A stretch of DNA of 64,000 nucleotides from Proteles cristata cristata (GCA_017311185.1 JAESUZ010002888.1:1488001-1552000); one strand, 5' to 3'; shown: positions 46,780 to 59,566, numbered from the stretch's first letter. The notes: generated by a model from the sequence alone, not told the origin. Numbers and translations: made by a program.

Positions 46780-48151
46780 GTGAATGAAGAATCACTGGAG
46801 ACTTGAGAAAAAAAATCATGGTAATTTCTTAAGAAGAACCAGATAAAAGCACTGTTACATGGAAAATACTAGCTCTTTGGAGCAAGATTCACTTTGGCAC
46901 TTATTTGCTTGAATAAATACTGGTAGCCACTCAGCTAAGGCTATTTTTCAAAAGGTGTGGGAGTGGTGGGTAATGGTTACAATGAGAGCACAGGGGAGGA
47001 AGAGGTCACTAAAAAGATATTTTGAATCAGTTGAGACATATAAGAAACATATTTTTAATACAGAGACAATGATTAAAGGTAAGTATATAACTTTCACCAA
47101 ATACTATGGTTTCATTACAAGATCTTAATGTCATCATTAACAAGCACATCCCTGTGGCACTACTTCAAGTACCATGGAATCAAAGATCATCAACATACAA
47201 AATGGTCTTGTTATGTCTGTAGTAAAACAAGATGATTATCACTCAGAAATCTCTAGAGAATGAAATAATTCAAAGTTGAATATATTTTTAAAAAATCTTT
47301 TTCAAAATGTTAGATTTAAAATATTAATATATTAAATCTACCCATAATAAGTAAATAAATTAAAAGTGATATATCTGCCTAGGAAAAAGTAATGACTATG
47401 AGAAAAAAAGTAGATTCCTATACATCTTTGGGAAATTGTAATATCTCATTACAAATTAAAATATTTTCTGTTTTTAATGCTTCACTTTCGCCTCCTTTTT
47501 TCCCTTTCTCTTTTGGTTCTTAATTGGTTTTTGTACTGATAAATCCAATTAAAACTGTCTCTAAACACAATATTGAGGAAAATAATATATCATCCCTGAA
47601 ATATTTCCTTTCAATTTTTAAATTAAATGTATAAAATACATTCAGGGATGACTACTGTTTCTAAGGTTGGTTATCTCTAGCTTTCACAATCCCTTGCTTT
47701 GTGTATAGAATTCTTAAATGTGTGTTACAGTTTTTTTCAAGTTCTTATCTACTTTTCCTTGCTACCATCAATAGAATACTATTCCCAAGCCTATGAAAGT
47801 CTATCATGTCTTTGGAAATTTCTAGAGGTGTTTCTGGCCTCCCTTAGCAACAGAGTGAATGCCTTAAGGGCTGTACTTTTATTGCAGAAAATTCTCCTTT
47901 TGTTGAACTGAATCTGTCAGAGAGTAGTCTAAGAGTGTTTCCTCTAATTCTCAGTAAAGAAACTGTCACCTTTATATATCCTATCCAGAATGTTTAATTT
48001 CAATGATCAAATTTGCATTTCTTTTTCCTCTGCATATGAGGATCAGTTTCATCATATCATGACTAGGGGTGATGTTCTGTGATGAACAGCTCTAATGTTG
48101 AAATATGTAAGAAAATGAGCTGCTGCTGAGTAATAAATAATAATGATAATA
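46780..48151. other. Single-copy DNA, no gene recognised
   Basis: No repeat that I can name and no frame above about 70 codons. The 47650-48060 part is slightly richer in GC. Confidence 0.5.
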
Positions 48152-48335
48152 TGAGCACCTGGGTGGCTCACAGTTGGTGAGCTCCACACCCACATCAGGT
48201 AAGCAAGACCTCCACTTAGAGTGAGCTCTAACCCTGCTTCATGTAAAAACACAAGCCCTGGGTGAGCCCCGCTTTCTCTTTCTCTCTCCCTCTCTCTGCC
48301 TCTCCCTTGCTTCCACTCTCTCTCTCTCTAAAAAT
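48152..48335 (+). mobile_element. CAN-type SINE, rearranged
   Basis: Starts GAGCACCTGGGTGGCTCACAG, then departs from consensus (GTTGGTGAGCTCCACACCCA). It returns with TCTCTCCCTCTCTCTGCCTC and CTCTCTCTCTCTAAAAATAAG. The tRNA-like body is largely scrambled or deleted. The tail leads into a long purine tract. Confidence 0.8.
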
Positions 48336-48337
48336 AA

Positions 48338-48511
48338 GGAGAAGGAGAAGGAGATGATGAAGGAGAAGAAGAAGAATGAGATGATGAAGGAGGAGGAGGA
48401 GGAGGAGGAGGAGGAGGAGGAAAGAAAAGAAAAGAAAAGAAAAGGAAAAGAAAAGAAAAGAAAAGAAAAGAAAAGAAAAGAAAAGAAAAGAAAAGAAAAG
48501 AAAAGAAAAAG
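48338..48511. repeat. 170-bp purine tract (GGAGAA, GGA, AAAAG units)
   Basis: Plus strand almost only A and G: AGGAGAAGGAGAAGGAG, then GATGATGAAGGAG with few pyrimidines, (GGA)n at 48388-48420 and (AAAAG)n at 48421-48511. It sits between a SINE tail and the start of an L1. Mirror-symmetric purine tracts of this kind can form triplex DNA. Confidence 0.93.
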
Positions 48512-50143
48512 AGTCCATAAATAAACCCACAATATTGTGGCCAATTAATTTACAATACAAAGCTAATAAAATACAACAGTCTCTTCAGTATAAATGGTAC
48601 TGGGAAAACTGGAAGCAACATGCAAAAGAAACTAGACTACTACCTTAAACCATACACAAAAATTAACTCAAAATAGATCAGAGACTTGAATGTAAGACTT
48701 GACACCTCAAAACTATAATATAACATAAGTGTTAAGCTCCTTGATACAATTATTGGTAATGATTTTTTTGGATATGACTCTAAAAGCAAGGGCAACAAAA
48801 TCAAAAATAAATAGTGGGACTACATCAAACCAAACAAAACTTCACATTAAAGGAATCCATTAACAAAACAAAAAGGCAATGAAATGAATGGGAGAATATA
48901 TTTACACGTGTTATCAATGAAGGTTAATATCCAACATATATAAAGAACTCCTACAATTCAACAGAGAAAAAAAAAACGTAACACACCAAAGCATCCAATT
49001 TAAAAACGGACAGAGGATCTGAACAAGTTTTTTTTTTTTTTCCAAAAAAGACATAAAGATGGCCAACAGGCACATGAGAAAATGCCCAACATCACTAATC
49101 ATCAGGAAAATGTAAATCAAAATAGGTTTGAGGGGTGCCTGGGTGGCTCAGTTAATTAAGTGTCTGACTCTTGATTTCAGTTCAGGTCATGATCTCCCAT
49201 TTAATGAGTTCAAGCCACACATTGGGCTCTGTGCTAACAGTGTAGAGCCTGCTTGGAATTCTCTCTGTCTCCCTCTCTTTCTGCCCCTCCTCTATTCATG
49301 TTCTCTCTCTCTCTCTCTCTCAAAATAAGCAAACTTAAAAAAAAAAAAACACATTGAAATATCACTTCACATCTGTTAGAATGAAGACAAGAAGTAACAA
49401 GGGCTGAGAAGGAAACCCTCATTTACTGTTGGTGGGAATATAAATTGGTGCAATCACTGTGTAAAACAGTATGGAGGTTTCTCAATTAAAAATGGAACTA
49501 CCATATGATCTAGTCAGTCCACTTCTGGGTATTTATCCAATGACAACAAAAACACTAATTCAAAAATATATATGCACCCCTGTGTACATTGCAGTATTAT
49601 AGTAGTCAAGATACGGATACAACTAAGTGTCCATCAATGGACACAGGATAAATAAGATGCAGTAAATATACATATATAAATATACAATGAAATCCTATTC
49701 AGCTTTATAAAAATGAATGAAATCTTACATTATTTCACTTATATATGAAATATAAAAATCAAAACTAACAAACAAAACAACGAAAGAAAACTTACAGATG
49801 CACAGGACAGACTGGTTGTTGCCAGATGGGAAGGGCTTTAGGGGACTAGGGAGGATGAATTAAGGAGGTCAAGAGATATAAATTTCTAGTTATAAAATAT
49901 GTCATGGGGATGTAATGTACAGCATGGTGACTGCAGTCATAAAATGTACCAAATATTTTAAAGTTACTAAGAGTACATCTTAAATGTTTACATCACAAGA
50001 AAAAAAACTGTAACTTTATATACTGACAGAAGGTATCTAGAATTATTGTATTGATCATTTTGCAAGCATACATGTATCAAATCATTATATTATATACTTG
50101 AAGCTAATATGTTATGTGTTGATTATGCCTTAATATTAAATAA
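48512..50143 (+). mobile_element. L1 ORF2 C-terminus and 3' UTR (L1MA-like)
   Basis: Plus-strand L1 from distal ORF2 (ATGGTACTGGGAAAACTGGA near 48595) through the C-terminal region interrupted by a SINE. The 3' UTR has AAATTTCTAGTTATAAAATA and GGGGATGTAATGTACAGCATGG near 49905, ending in TATACTTGAAGCTAATATG. The tail has become a GAA repeat. No intact frame remains. Confidence 0.9.
49132..49350 (+). mobile_element. CAN-type SINE inside L1, older subfamily
   Basis: GGGGTGCCTGGGTGGCTCAG, GTGTCTGACTCTTGATTTCAG, GAGTTCAAGCCACACATTGG, AGTGTAGAGCCTGCTTGGAATTC, CT run and tail CAAAATAAGCAAACTTAAAA. The GACTCTTGATTTC and AGAGCCTGCTTGG words are those of the older CAN-SINE group. Confidence 0.95.
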
Positions 50144-50196
50144 AGAAGAAGAAGAAGAAGAAGAAGAAGAAGAAGAAGAAGAAGAAGAAGAAGAAA
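50144..50196. repeat. (GAA)n repeat, about 17 units
   Basis: Uninterrupted GAA units grown from the A-rich tail of the preceding L1 (AATATTAAATAAAGAAGAAG), ending at GAAACAGC. Confidence 0.96.
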
Positions 50197-50248
50197 CAGC
50201 AGCATATTTTTTGAAACTTTTTCATCTCCTTACAAAGGGTTTACTTGG

Positions 50249-50492
50249 GGGATCCTGGGTGGCTCAATCATTTAAGACTCAGACTCTCTGATTGTGGCTC
50301 AGGTCATGATTACACTGTCCTGAGATTGAGCACCGTGTCAAGCTCTGCACTGGGCATGGAGCCTAGGATTTTCTCTCTCACTCCCCCTCTGCCCCTGCCC
50401 CATTCACACTCACAAGCATTCTTCCTCTCCCTCTCTCTCCCTCCCTCCCTCTCCCTCTCCCTCCCTCTCTCTCTCTCTCAAGCAAAAACCCA
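50249..50492 (+). mobile_element. CAN-type SINE, divergent older group
   Basis: GGATCCTGGGTGGCTCAATC, TCTGATTGTGGCTCAGGTCA, CTGAGATTGAGCACCGTGTC, CTGGGCATGGAGCCTAGGAT, then a long C/T tract. The GGGCATGGAGCCT word is typical of older or dog-like CAN SINEs. The 17-bp target ACAAAGGGTTTACTTGG is perfect at 50232-50248 and 50493-50509, although the body looks old. Confidence 0.94.
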
Positions 50493-50509
50493 ACAAAGGG
50501 TTTACTTGG

Positions 50510-51039
50510 AGCAAGTGTTCTATGTCTATTTTATACACAAACCTAGTAAACTCCTTTTCATTTGTTTTTACAGATGGGCTGGGTCAGATTTTAAGAAAAG
50601 ATATTTCTATTAATTATTTTTTTAGAAGAGATATTTCTTAGACATGGAAACATGTCTTTAAAAAATCAGAAACCTGCAATCAACACCACACTGGGAAGTT
50701 ATCAAAGCGACAGAGGTATCCCCTAAACCATTTTCTGAAAGTCTGGCTCCAACTTTAATCCTCTATAAATTCAATGTACAGACTACACATTTCAAATTTG
50801 TTAATCTTGGAAAATTACATTAAATCTAACATCACTTGATCATTGACAACGGCTACACTAGTAGTTCCCTGGTTAAAATGTATGCAGAATGTCTGTTGCT
50901 TCAAGTATCAAAATAATTATCAAGTTACCTTTCAAATCATCAAAAGAGTTAAAAACAAGTATGTTCTTTTCATTAATTTCACTCAAATTAAGGCCTAAAA
51001 TTAAAGTCTAGTATTATGTGCTATCTTGACATCTGGTAA
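50510..51039. other. No gene recognised
   Basis: AT-rich single-copy DNA; nothing recognised. Confidence 0.55.
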
Positions 51040-51480
51040 AATTCGGGGATTTTGAATGGCTTACCTACAAGTTCCCCACCCTTCCTACAGACCAGGTTCC
51101 CTAGACAAACAAGTTCCACATCAAAGAGACCAAGCAGAATCTCTGCTCATTCCTGAGTAGTGCACTTCAGTTCCCTGCCAGCCCACAGAATGATGCAAAC
51201 AAGCCAACCAGGTCATCCTGCCAGAACTGGGAACACCCCTGCCTCTTGATATTATAAAGCCTGCCTCCTAGAGCCCCTAGTTTTTCAATCTGTTCCTGAG
51301 TTCAGCCTCCATGTGGCCTTCCATGGAAGGCTGTGAGGATATATGAGCCAGGAATTGCTGTCAATTTCATCCTCTTATGACTGAATATTGTGTATTCAAG
51401 TCCCTACAACCATAAGACAGCAACCCCTCCCTCACCAACAGCATAAAGAGAGGCTGGAGAAAACACAGGTCTAAAACATT
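51040..51480 (+). other. LTR-like or promoter-like block (uncertain)
   Basis: About 440 bp distinctly richer in GC than its flanks. It has TTGATATTATAAAGCCTGCC near 51246 (TATA-like), CTAGTTTTTCAATCTGTTCC and GAGTTCAGCCTCCATGTGGC just downstream, and CCCACCCTTCC / CCAGGTCATCC words upstream. The order (GC-rich upstream part, TATA box, then a start region) resembles a retroviral solo LTR of the ERV1 kind. I cannot match a named family, and clear TG...CA ends with a duplication were not found. It could equally be single-copy DNA. Confidence 0.35.
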
Positions 51481-51609
51481 AAAATTTTTAATTAATAGAA
51501 AATATGAATTTAAATATTTAAATAATATAACATTTATACTGATAACAATTTTATAATCATACAGAATAAAGATTTTATATCAATAGAAGAACATTATTCT
51601 AGATTTCCT

Positions 51610-51748
51610 TGGAAACTAGATGAAAATGTCCTGGAAGTGGTGGTGATGGTTGCACAATTTTGGGAATATATGCAAATGCCACTAAAATGCACTTTTTTTA
51701 ACGGCTGAATTTTATGGTATGTAAATTATATCTCAATAAAATGTAACC
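51610..51748 (+). mobile_element. L1M 3' UTR end fragment
   Basis: GAAGTGGTGGTGATGGTTGC, CTAAAATGCACTTTTTTTAACG, GAATTTTATGGTATGTAAAT and TATATCTCAATAAAATG form the standard 3' terminus of old L1M elements. Confidence 0.75.
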
Positions 51749-52184
51749 AATAAAATAGTAGTTCCCATAGTCCAGTGAAAATGTTGAATTATCCCATAGC
51801 AAATATTAATACCTATTTGTTAGCATAATGCGTTGTCCTGGAATGTACAGGGATGGTCATAAAGAATGATGTGATGAACACTTATTTTGAAGATACTCAT
51901 AGCAAATGCTGAAATAAATGTATCATCCAAGCTCTATTCTCAGGAATATTACTGGATACCTAAAAAGTATATTTATTACCAGAAAACAAAATAAATATAC
52001 CAGAAAACAAAACAATTTATATGGAGAATATAATGCTTACTTTTGATTTATCATGATAGATTCAGTAGCAATTAGAATCAAAAGGAGTCATATGTTGAAT
52101 TTTGCCTAATATAATCAGTAGTTATTAAACCCCTATTTAAGATGAAAAACAGACTATGTATTTAATATAATATTTAAAAGCCTA
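51749..52184. other. No gene recognised
   Basis: AT-rich, nothing recognised. Confidence 0.55.
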
Positions 52185-52330
52185 TATCCACAGAATGTTA
52201 AGAGATAAAAGAAATCTAAAGAGAACCCTACCTTGCTTTCCTGATGAACAAAACGAGATCCAAAGAAATTCTGTGACTGGCACAGGTCATGTATTAATCA
52301 GCCAGGACCTGACTTAAGGTTTTCCCTCTC
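52185..52330 (+). mobile_element. Probable MIR fragment
   Basis: TTTCCTGATGAACAAAACGAGATCC, GAAATTCTGTGACTGGCACA and AGCCAGGACCTGACTTAAGG follow the MIR order (ACAGATGAGGAAACTGAGGC, then TGACTTGCCCA, then AGAGCTGGGATT). Divergence is high. Confidence 0.55.
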
Positions 52331-54844
52331 CTCATCTGTGCTTACGTTTTGCATGGTGTCTCTTCAATCACTGGCATAAACCACTGGGTACTATTTATAT
52401 TGGTGCCAGACTTGGTGAATATTCTTGTCGTCATGTTGACCTTACATATTCCAAATTATTAGGCATATGCTGTCTATACTTTTTAAAGGTTTTTTATTTT
52501 TTAAAGAAGTATCTTGTTATCAAGGGAGATACACTGGTAAAGAAAATATAGTCATAATCAGGTCATTCTGAGTTGCTGTTTATGTATGAGAATCACTTAA
52601 AAAATCTCTAAGCACCATTGTGTAATGACTACTTTTTACAATAACTACACACTTTGTCCACTAAAATTTTGGCTCAGTGTGTTTTAATCCACGTAAGTCA
52701 ATGTTTTGAAGCTTAGCTTCATCTTAAAAGAGGTTAATACCTTAAGATAAAGAAAAGGTTCATTTGGTACCGGCTGATCAAAAATGCTACATAAAATTCA
52801 GTAAAGAGTTAATATAAAAAATGTATAGTATAGCAGGAAAAATAAACTTAAGACAGAAAGTGGCTGGAAAAGGCCATTTACCTACTCTTCCCAACTCTGG
52901 TTATCAGATTATTGATTTTAACAGTATGTTGAGTTTCTTCCATTCAGTGGGATAGCGAGCTCACGATAGTGTTCTTAATTCCCTTCATTCTCTTTGTGGA
53001 ATGAGCACTCTTCTTTATAGTGTTTCAATTCCTCATTCCTTAAAAGCAGTGAGAGTAAAAGCTTGTTTAAAGTATTGATCTGGCACAGTATCAAAAAATA
53101 TTTTTAGAAAACAACTCTAATTTCAAAGTTTTGCTTAGTCTTTGTGCAGCTAAAGATGATGATTTCTAATAGATGGCTCTTTGGGACAGGAGTTTTGTTT
53201 TTTTTTTTGTTTTTTTTTTTTTTTCAGATTGACCCTTAGGCACAGTTTTTAAAGCAAGGCTGATAATAAAAAGAAGTGAAGTGCTCCTCTTAGGAAAGTT
53301 ATAAGTATTTGATGTCTTCTAAGAAACTAAAAATAAATGCTTCTGTGAGAAACTGCTGTAAATGTAAAGTCCTTTTTTTTTTCTTTTCCCTACATATTTA
53401 GAATCTAGCATTAAATTTTAGTTTTCATTATTTCTTTTCCTTAGGCTGTAATTCACTGCATTGTCCTGAGCACTAAGTTATCGGCATCCCGGAGTTTCAG
53501 TAGGAGTTACTTAAGAGGTGAGAGAGAAGAGCAGTGCTCAATCTGAAATGACATGGTAATTCAAAAACACCACAGTAGCCATGGAGGGCCAGAGTGTAGT
53601 GCAGAGGCCCAAGTGACCAAGATGTAAGCTCCAATAGGTTGCCTTCAAGCAAAAGTCTGGCAAATGTGTTCTCACTTTCAGAAGAAAGTCATTTGTTTGT
53701 CATGTGTAAATAACATCTGGCACTTAACCACTCCATGTAAATACCCCATAGCAAACTGTTACTTGAGACTATTAAAGCTACCTATTTCCCTATGTATAAT
53801 CATTACCAAAGAAGATGATCTACGTGGTATGGAAGAGAAAGGGCATGGAGAACATGGTACTGGGACATGAGCTAGCTACATCTAAAAAATACGTCATTTT
53901 CCAACTTGAGAATAGGATGCAGACTTCTGACACATCAGTCTCCCGATTACTCAGATCACTGGTAAAGAGAATTAATGGTAACACTTGTGCCTTCTTTGGC
54001 TCCCAAAAGAATGCAAGGAGCTAAGTGTCAAAAAAAACTTGTTCATATCTTTAAAACGATAGAAATTTTATTTTGAGATTGAAACTACATGACAAATTTT
54101 ACTTTAGTCAAATATACTGTTACCTTAATGCTGTCTTTCCACTTAATTCCAATTTCACAGCTCCCATTATCTGCCTAAGTATTATTATCACTTTTACCAC
54201 TGGCATTACTTTCTATTAATTCTGACACATTTTATAACTTTAAAGTTGTCAGGACTTCCTTTTCCTTCTTAATAGACAACCTTGTTACTTACTAGACTGA
54301 AACTCCAGAATGTGTCAAAAGGAAAGCTATTCTGAAAAAAAAATAATTATGTTAATATATTTCTATGATATTATGATAATAGAACATGACAGACAAAACT
54401 TGATGATAAAATATATGGTAATATCTTTCATGCAACATCAACAGAGTGATTATTTTTTAATAGCAGCAAGGAAAATTCAACTATCAGCATGCTTTCACAA
54501 TATTAATGGTTTGCAAGTTTCAGATTTCTCAGCCAAATGCTATAGATTGGGTTCACTGTGCCAATGTCTAATAATAATAGCTCTTTTCCCTTTCTCAGAA
54601 TATGTCAAATACATATTCTTGGTAAACTATGCCAAACAAAAAGAAAACAAATTCAGTATCTTCAATTTGAGAATAATGAACAAAGTAGATCATTAAGGAT
54701 AAAGTAAACTTCAATCTTATATCAATCATTTGTACTATTTCCATATTGATAGGGAAATATTTTCCCTCGCTATGACTGAACTAAAATCTTTGGACTACAA
54801 ATTAAAACTTTTAAAAAATTTTAAGCTAGTCTAAAAGCTTTTCA
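52331..54844. other. Single-copy DNA, chance ORFs only
   Basis: No named repeat except a T-rich run at 53194-53225. The plus-strand frame at 54310-54696 (128 codons) is the longest outside repeats. It is rich in I, K, N and S, as AT-rich chance frames are, and shows no domain or signal. Frames at 53664-53870 and 53815-54024 overlap and are also taken as chance. Confidence 0.55.
53194..53225. repeat. Poly(T) run
   Basis: Two T runs separated by G, ending CAG. No retroposon body is attached that I can recognise. Confidence 0.85.
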
Positions 54845-54995
54845 TGAGATAATTTCAAATAATCCTTACATTGCACTCTTAAGAAGGTACCATTAGGATC
54901 CTCATTTCACAAATGAGAAAACTGTAGTACAGGGAGTGAAGTCACCTGCTCATCTGTCTTAACTTCTTACACACAGGACAACTTGCCTCAGTACC
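54845..54995 (+). mobile_element. MIR (ancient tRNA-derived SINE)
   Basis: AATCCTTACATTGCACTCTTAAGAAGGTAC, TAGGATCCTCATTTCACAAATG, GAGAAAACTGTAGTACAGGGAG and TGAAGTCACCTGCTC match the MIR core (AATCCTCACAACAACCCTATGAGGTAGG, then CATTTTACAGATGAGGAAACTGAGGC, then GTGACTTGCCC). Confidence 0.8.
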
Positions 54996-57900
54996 TCTAT
55001 ATCAGTGAGCATGAGCATTAAAGGGAACATCCCTGTAGCTTTAAGAGTCTATTACTGTTTGTTTTAAAGCAGCCATACAAATTAGAGTTCATAATGTAAG
55101 ACTCTTAATGTAAGACTCTTACTCTCAGGAAAGAGTTACACACAAAGACATCTATTTGCCAAAATTGGAGGTTCACTTACCAGAAGTAGAATACACTGGT
55201 GTGGAAGGAGTCAGAGAGATAAAAATTACTTTGTATCTTTCTTTACAGAGTTTGCAATATAGTAAAATTTTTTTTAAAAATGCGGTACCCAAATGATTAA
55301 AATTCCATGACACAGAGAAGGTCAAAGTGCTTACGGAATATCTAAGGAAAAGAGATTATTTATGGCTCGAGAGATCAGGAAGGCCTATATACCTATTAAC
55401 AACTAAGTTAATAACAATGAAAACAAGTATAAAAGAATATTTAATTTTGTTTGTGTGGCTAACTGGCTGGTTGTATGCTAACTTTCGGGGGCTATCACTT
55501 CAAAATTGCAACTAGTCTAGGCTGCACTTTTCATGGGATCTATGGAATGAGTTTCTTCTTTAGTTCTGGAAAAATAACTAGAAAAGACTCTTCATAATCT
55601 AAATATACAGATAGTCATCTCCCATTATTTCTGGACAAAATCATTAACCTGAATGTTTCTTTGGGAAAAGTCCTTCTTAGGTCTGTATTAATTTAATATG
55701 TGACTACTACCTGTTTAATGTATATGCATATGTCTGTTGAGAAGTTACTCAATAACATAAGCTAAGGCCCCAAGATCTTCAGAAAGACATTTGTTGAAAG
55801 ACATTACTAAGAAAATGGCCTGGGCTTGAGTAAGTCCACTATGCACTATAAAATTAATGTCCTATATGGGGCGCTATTTAAGACTGGCCAAACTACATTT
55901 TGGGAAATGAACTGAAGTGACTGTCCTGGGAGAGACACAATATAAGACATTCTTATAGATGAGATAAGGGGTTTCAAGTATCAGTGAGCCTTGGAGGACG
56001 AGTAGTAGTGGGTTTGAGGTACTTGCTTAATGGGTACAAGCCAGTAGCTACACAGAGAAGTACCCTTGAAATGGACCCTGTAGATGGAAGACCTGTTTTC
56101 TGTGAGAACAAACTCTATACAGCTACATGTTAGCATTGTATTCTACTTCATTTTTTAGTTATCCTTAAACTTTTAGAATAGACTTACCAAAAATCTGCAG
56201 TTATATCCTGCTTGTATTTGAGTAAATTAAGAAAAGGGTATGTCTATATTGCAGATGAAGCAGCATGGGCAAAACAGTGTTGGTGACAGTGAAGTTGGTG
56301 ACAGTCATTCAACACCACCCAGCTTGCCTTGGTGATCTTGTGAGCGGTAGGGACTGAAAAAGGCACGAGTGTTATGCCAAAGGCTCTTCCAGAGCACAGG
56401 AATGACAACTCCCTCCTTAAGAGCTCTCAGGAATGAATAAGACCACTGAAAGCAACTACATTCTTGTGTGGGCAAGTAGAAATGCAAAGGCTATCATTGC
56501 TGGGCAATCCAATTTTCTTTTTAAATAAGTGTATTCTGGAACCCTGGGTTAGTAAGGCATAGACTTAGCCATCACATCAATCATAGCAGGAAAAAGTCAG
56601 AATTTTATTCTTAGTTATCTCATCAGAACTCCTCACTCACTTTCTTCGAAATTAAATTATTTGTGAAACGGATATTAAAGCAATGATTTCCTTCTCTGGC
56701 CTAGTAAATGAAAACATAAATCTAAAAATTCTGTGGCAATATGAAGATCTATGGTGAGATAAACACTATAGTTTACAAAACTGGGAAACTTAGCTAATTT
56801 ATAACACAGAGAAAGAAGCTTAGAGAAGCTGATAATATGCAACAAGAAACACACGTGAAGGCCACGTGCCAGAGGAAATACCGTGTCTTAACCTCTTACC
56901 TAGAAGAGAATTGGAAAAGTGACCTCAAAAATGACATTAGACAATCCTTCTGTGCCCAAGCTTCAGTAGAAAGCATTGACCTTTTAAAATTTCCCCAAAT
57001 CCCACATTCATTAACCCTGTCCTTTCTGTGTGAGTAATGTTCTCATTCTGATAGGGAGTGACTTCCCCTAAGTAAAACTTCAAATGCTGGTGAGCTGCAG
57101 CTGCACTACCTAAAGCCAGTAAAATGACAAGGGATGTGTAACATGTCTACCTTCTCCTGTCAGTATGAGGCCAGGAATATAAAGCTGAAGTGGTGGAGTT
57201 ATGTAAACTACATGTAGTATTTATGTAAGAAAACAAAAACAAAAACAAAAGCAGACATGAAGGGAGGAGCTGTTGAGCCTTGCTGGAAGCTCTCTTATTC
57301 AGAGCAGGAGAAGAGAGTATCTCTGTTTGAAAATTCAGAGGTGCTTTAAGCAGAATGGAAAAGCAATCCTAAAGAAATAAAATGTAAAAAACACTACATA
57401 CAAACATGTATATTTAACCGTTACTGTAAATGCTAAAATACAATGTATAGTATGTATTATGAACTATATTAACCTTGGGGAAAATGAGAAGATATTAAAT
57501 TGGATTTTGATCCACTCAAATTTCTGGACAAAAGATGACCTATCTCCCCCATACCCCAATAACAAAGGCTTGCTAATTATCCTCTTTTCTCGGGTATAAC
57601 CTATGTCATCAATCTAAGGGTGAGTTAACAAATCAAGGTCTCCATTTCTCAATCAAGCCTTTATCTTTTGACTTCCAATGGCAGGAACATTTCTCCACCC
57701 ACATCAACATAAAATATGCCCCGAGGCATTAAGGATATAGATATATTTATTAGCTGGATTCTAGTTAAGATTTACCTATGCTATACCTATATATCCATAA
57801 AGGATATCTCTAACTTATCATAACATTTTTATTCAGCAAATCTGAACATGACCTCCTAGGTGTCATCAAGACAGTTCTCCAAGGCTGTCTCCAGAAATTC

Positions 57901-59566
57901 ATGATCATTAGCACAAGAATTAAAACCTATTTGCTACCCTAAGTACCCTAAGTGATCCTTTAAGTAACAGGACCCTATAACCTGCCACTATTATTCTCAG
58001 CGGAAGCTTCTGAAATTAACTTCACATAGTGGTTCATTCAAGGAGTTCATCTTTACATAGAAAGGGAAAATGGGCTGGGGGAGGGGTGGGACACTTAATA
58101 CCAACTGCTCCCTTTGGTGGTAGCAGCAGGCAACATTGGCTTCCTGATCCTTCCTTTGGCAAATATACCTCACCATTAGCATTCTCTTAGGATGAGTGCT
58201 TCTATAATCTTTTCCTGTCCTATATTATTTTAAGATGTGTTAAGGTCAATTTGTTTCTGACATAGCTCTTGTCTTCTCTGTGTAGTCAACCAGGTTAACT
58301 TTTATCTGCTTCATTTAGAAAACAGCCATAGCAAGTTCCTGTTTTGGCTCTTCATGGTGACTGCTTACAAAGAAAAGCCCTATAAAGATACTTATCTAAA
58401 GAACCCCTCCTCTTCATCTCCTTTAAGCTTAACAAATCTGTACAATACCAGACCAAATCATACACCCAGCTGTTCCTTCATCTAGCTTTTATCCTGTCTT
58501 TGGGCGATGCACTTCACAGCAAGGTAGGCTCTTGTAATTAAAATAAAGGGGAAGATATAGCATGCCTACTATTTGCAACACCGAGTTCATCATTCTAAGT
58601 GGCAATGTGCAAGCTTTAGGTAAATAAGAGGACAACTCGGTGAAAGTACAAATTCGTCACATATCTTCCCAAAGTTATAGAAATAATTGTTTAAAGTGAC
58701 CTTTAGGAATAACCTTGACAGTCCCATGTAATTACTCAAATAAATACAAACCAAATTTAAAAAGTCGTGTGGATTTTAGCTAAATACAAAAAGAAGAATA
58801 ACCTGTATAATTTTCAAATGAGAAAAAATTTAATAAGACAAAATTAACACAATCATATTTAGGTTTTTAATAACCAAATTCAATTGCGATATTAGAAAAT
58901 TATCATGCTCTGAAAATTAGTACACAGTTCTTTTCCTTTCTTATGACCAAAAATGCCTTATGGTAATAACTACCCAGTTGTGACTGTCCTGAACCTACGT
59001 CAAAACAAAACAAAACAAAACAAACAAAATAACCACACACACACACATATGATCTTAACCAAGGAATTCATTCTATTTAGCAGAGGACCAAAAGATACTG
59101 AAGCTACAAGCAGGAGACACTGACATGATGTCAGTTCACTGGATTTCTCTCAAATATAGCTCCAAAATGAGACAAGTATAAAAATAAACACTACTTGACT
59201 AGTAGAGCAGATTATTTAGATTCTTCAGGGAAACTCCATTCCCCATAGTTTCTGCTGAAGTAATCCAGTAGTGCTATTTGTGGGCACCCATCTTCTCAAT
59301 TAATGACTATTCCAGTTTCCCATTTCTTAATCTCATTGTTCCTAGTCTCATTGTTCGCTTAGTTTTCCCAGTAAGTTTTTAGTCAAAATCTGCAGGCGAA
59401 CAGGGTGAGTTCTATATTGATTCTACGTAAGCCACTGCCTGAAGCTAAGGCTCCTGTGGCACTTCATGAAGGTCCTCAAATAGAAAAACTGTCATTTTAA
59501 CAAATATGCAATTAACCAAGCTGACTATTGTTAAATATATCTCCAGTTCTTTAGAAAATTCTACCT
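54996..59566. other. Single-copy DNA, no gene recognised
   Basis: No named repeat and no supported exon. Short simple runs occur: (AAAAAC)n at 57230-57252 and (AAAAC)n followed by AC units at 59001-59047. Minus-strand frames at 56487-56305 and 58182-57997 have no family motif. Confidence 0.5.
59001..59047. repeat. (AAAAC)n and (AC)n simple repeat
   Basis: Four AAAAC units, then AACAAAATAACC, then seven AC units. Confidence 0.9.

Noticed and set aside
48228..48560. Minus-strand frames with long F/S/L and L runs
   Set aside because: They are translations of the purine tract, not proteins.
53194..53230. Poly(T) followed by CAG as a splice acceptor
   Set aside because: T runs ending in AG are frequent by chance, and no matching exon or donor is visible downstream.
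54310..54696. 128-codon plus-strand open frame, the longest outside repeats
   Set aside because: Composition is typical of AT-rich chance translation, with no domain, signal or promoter context. It is not supported as a gene.
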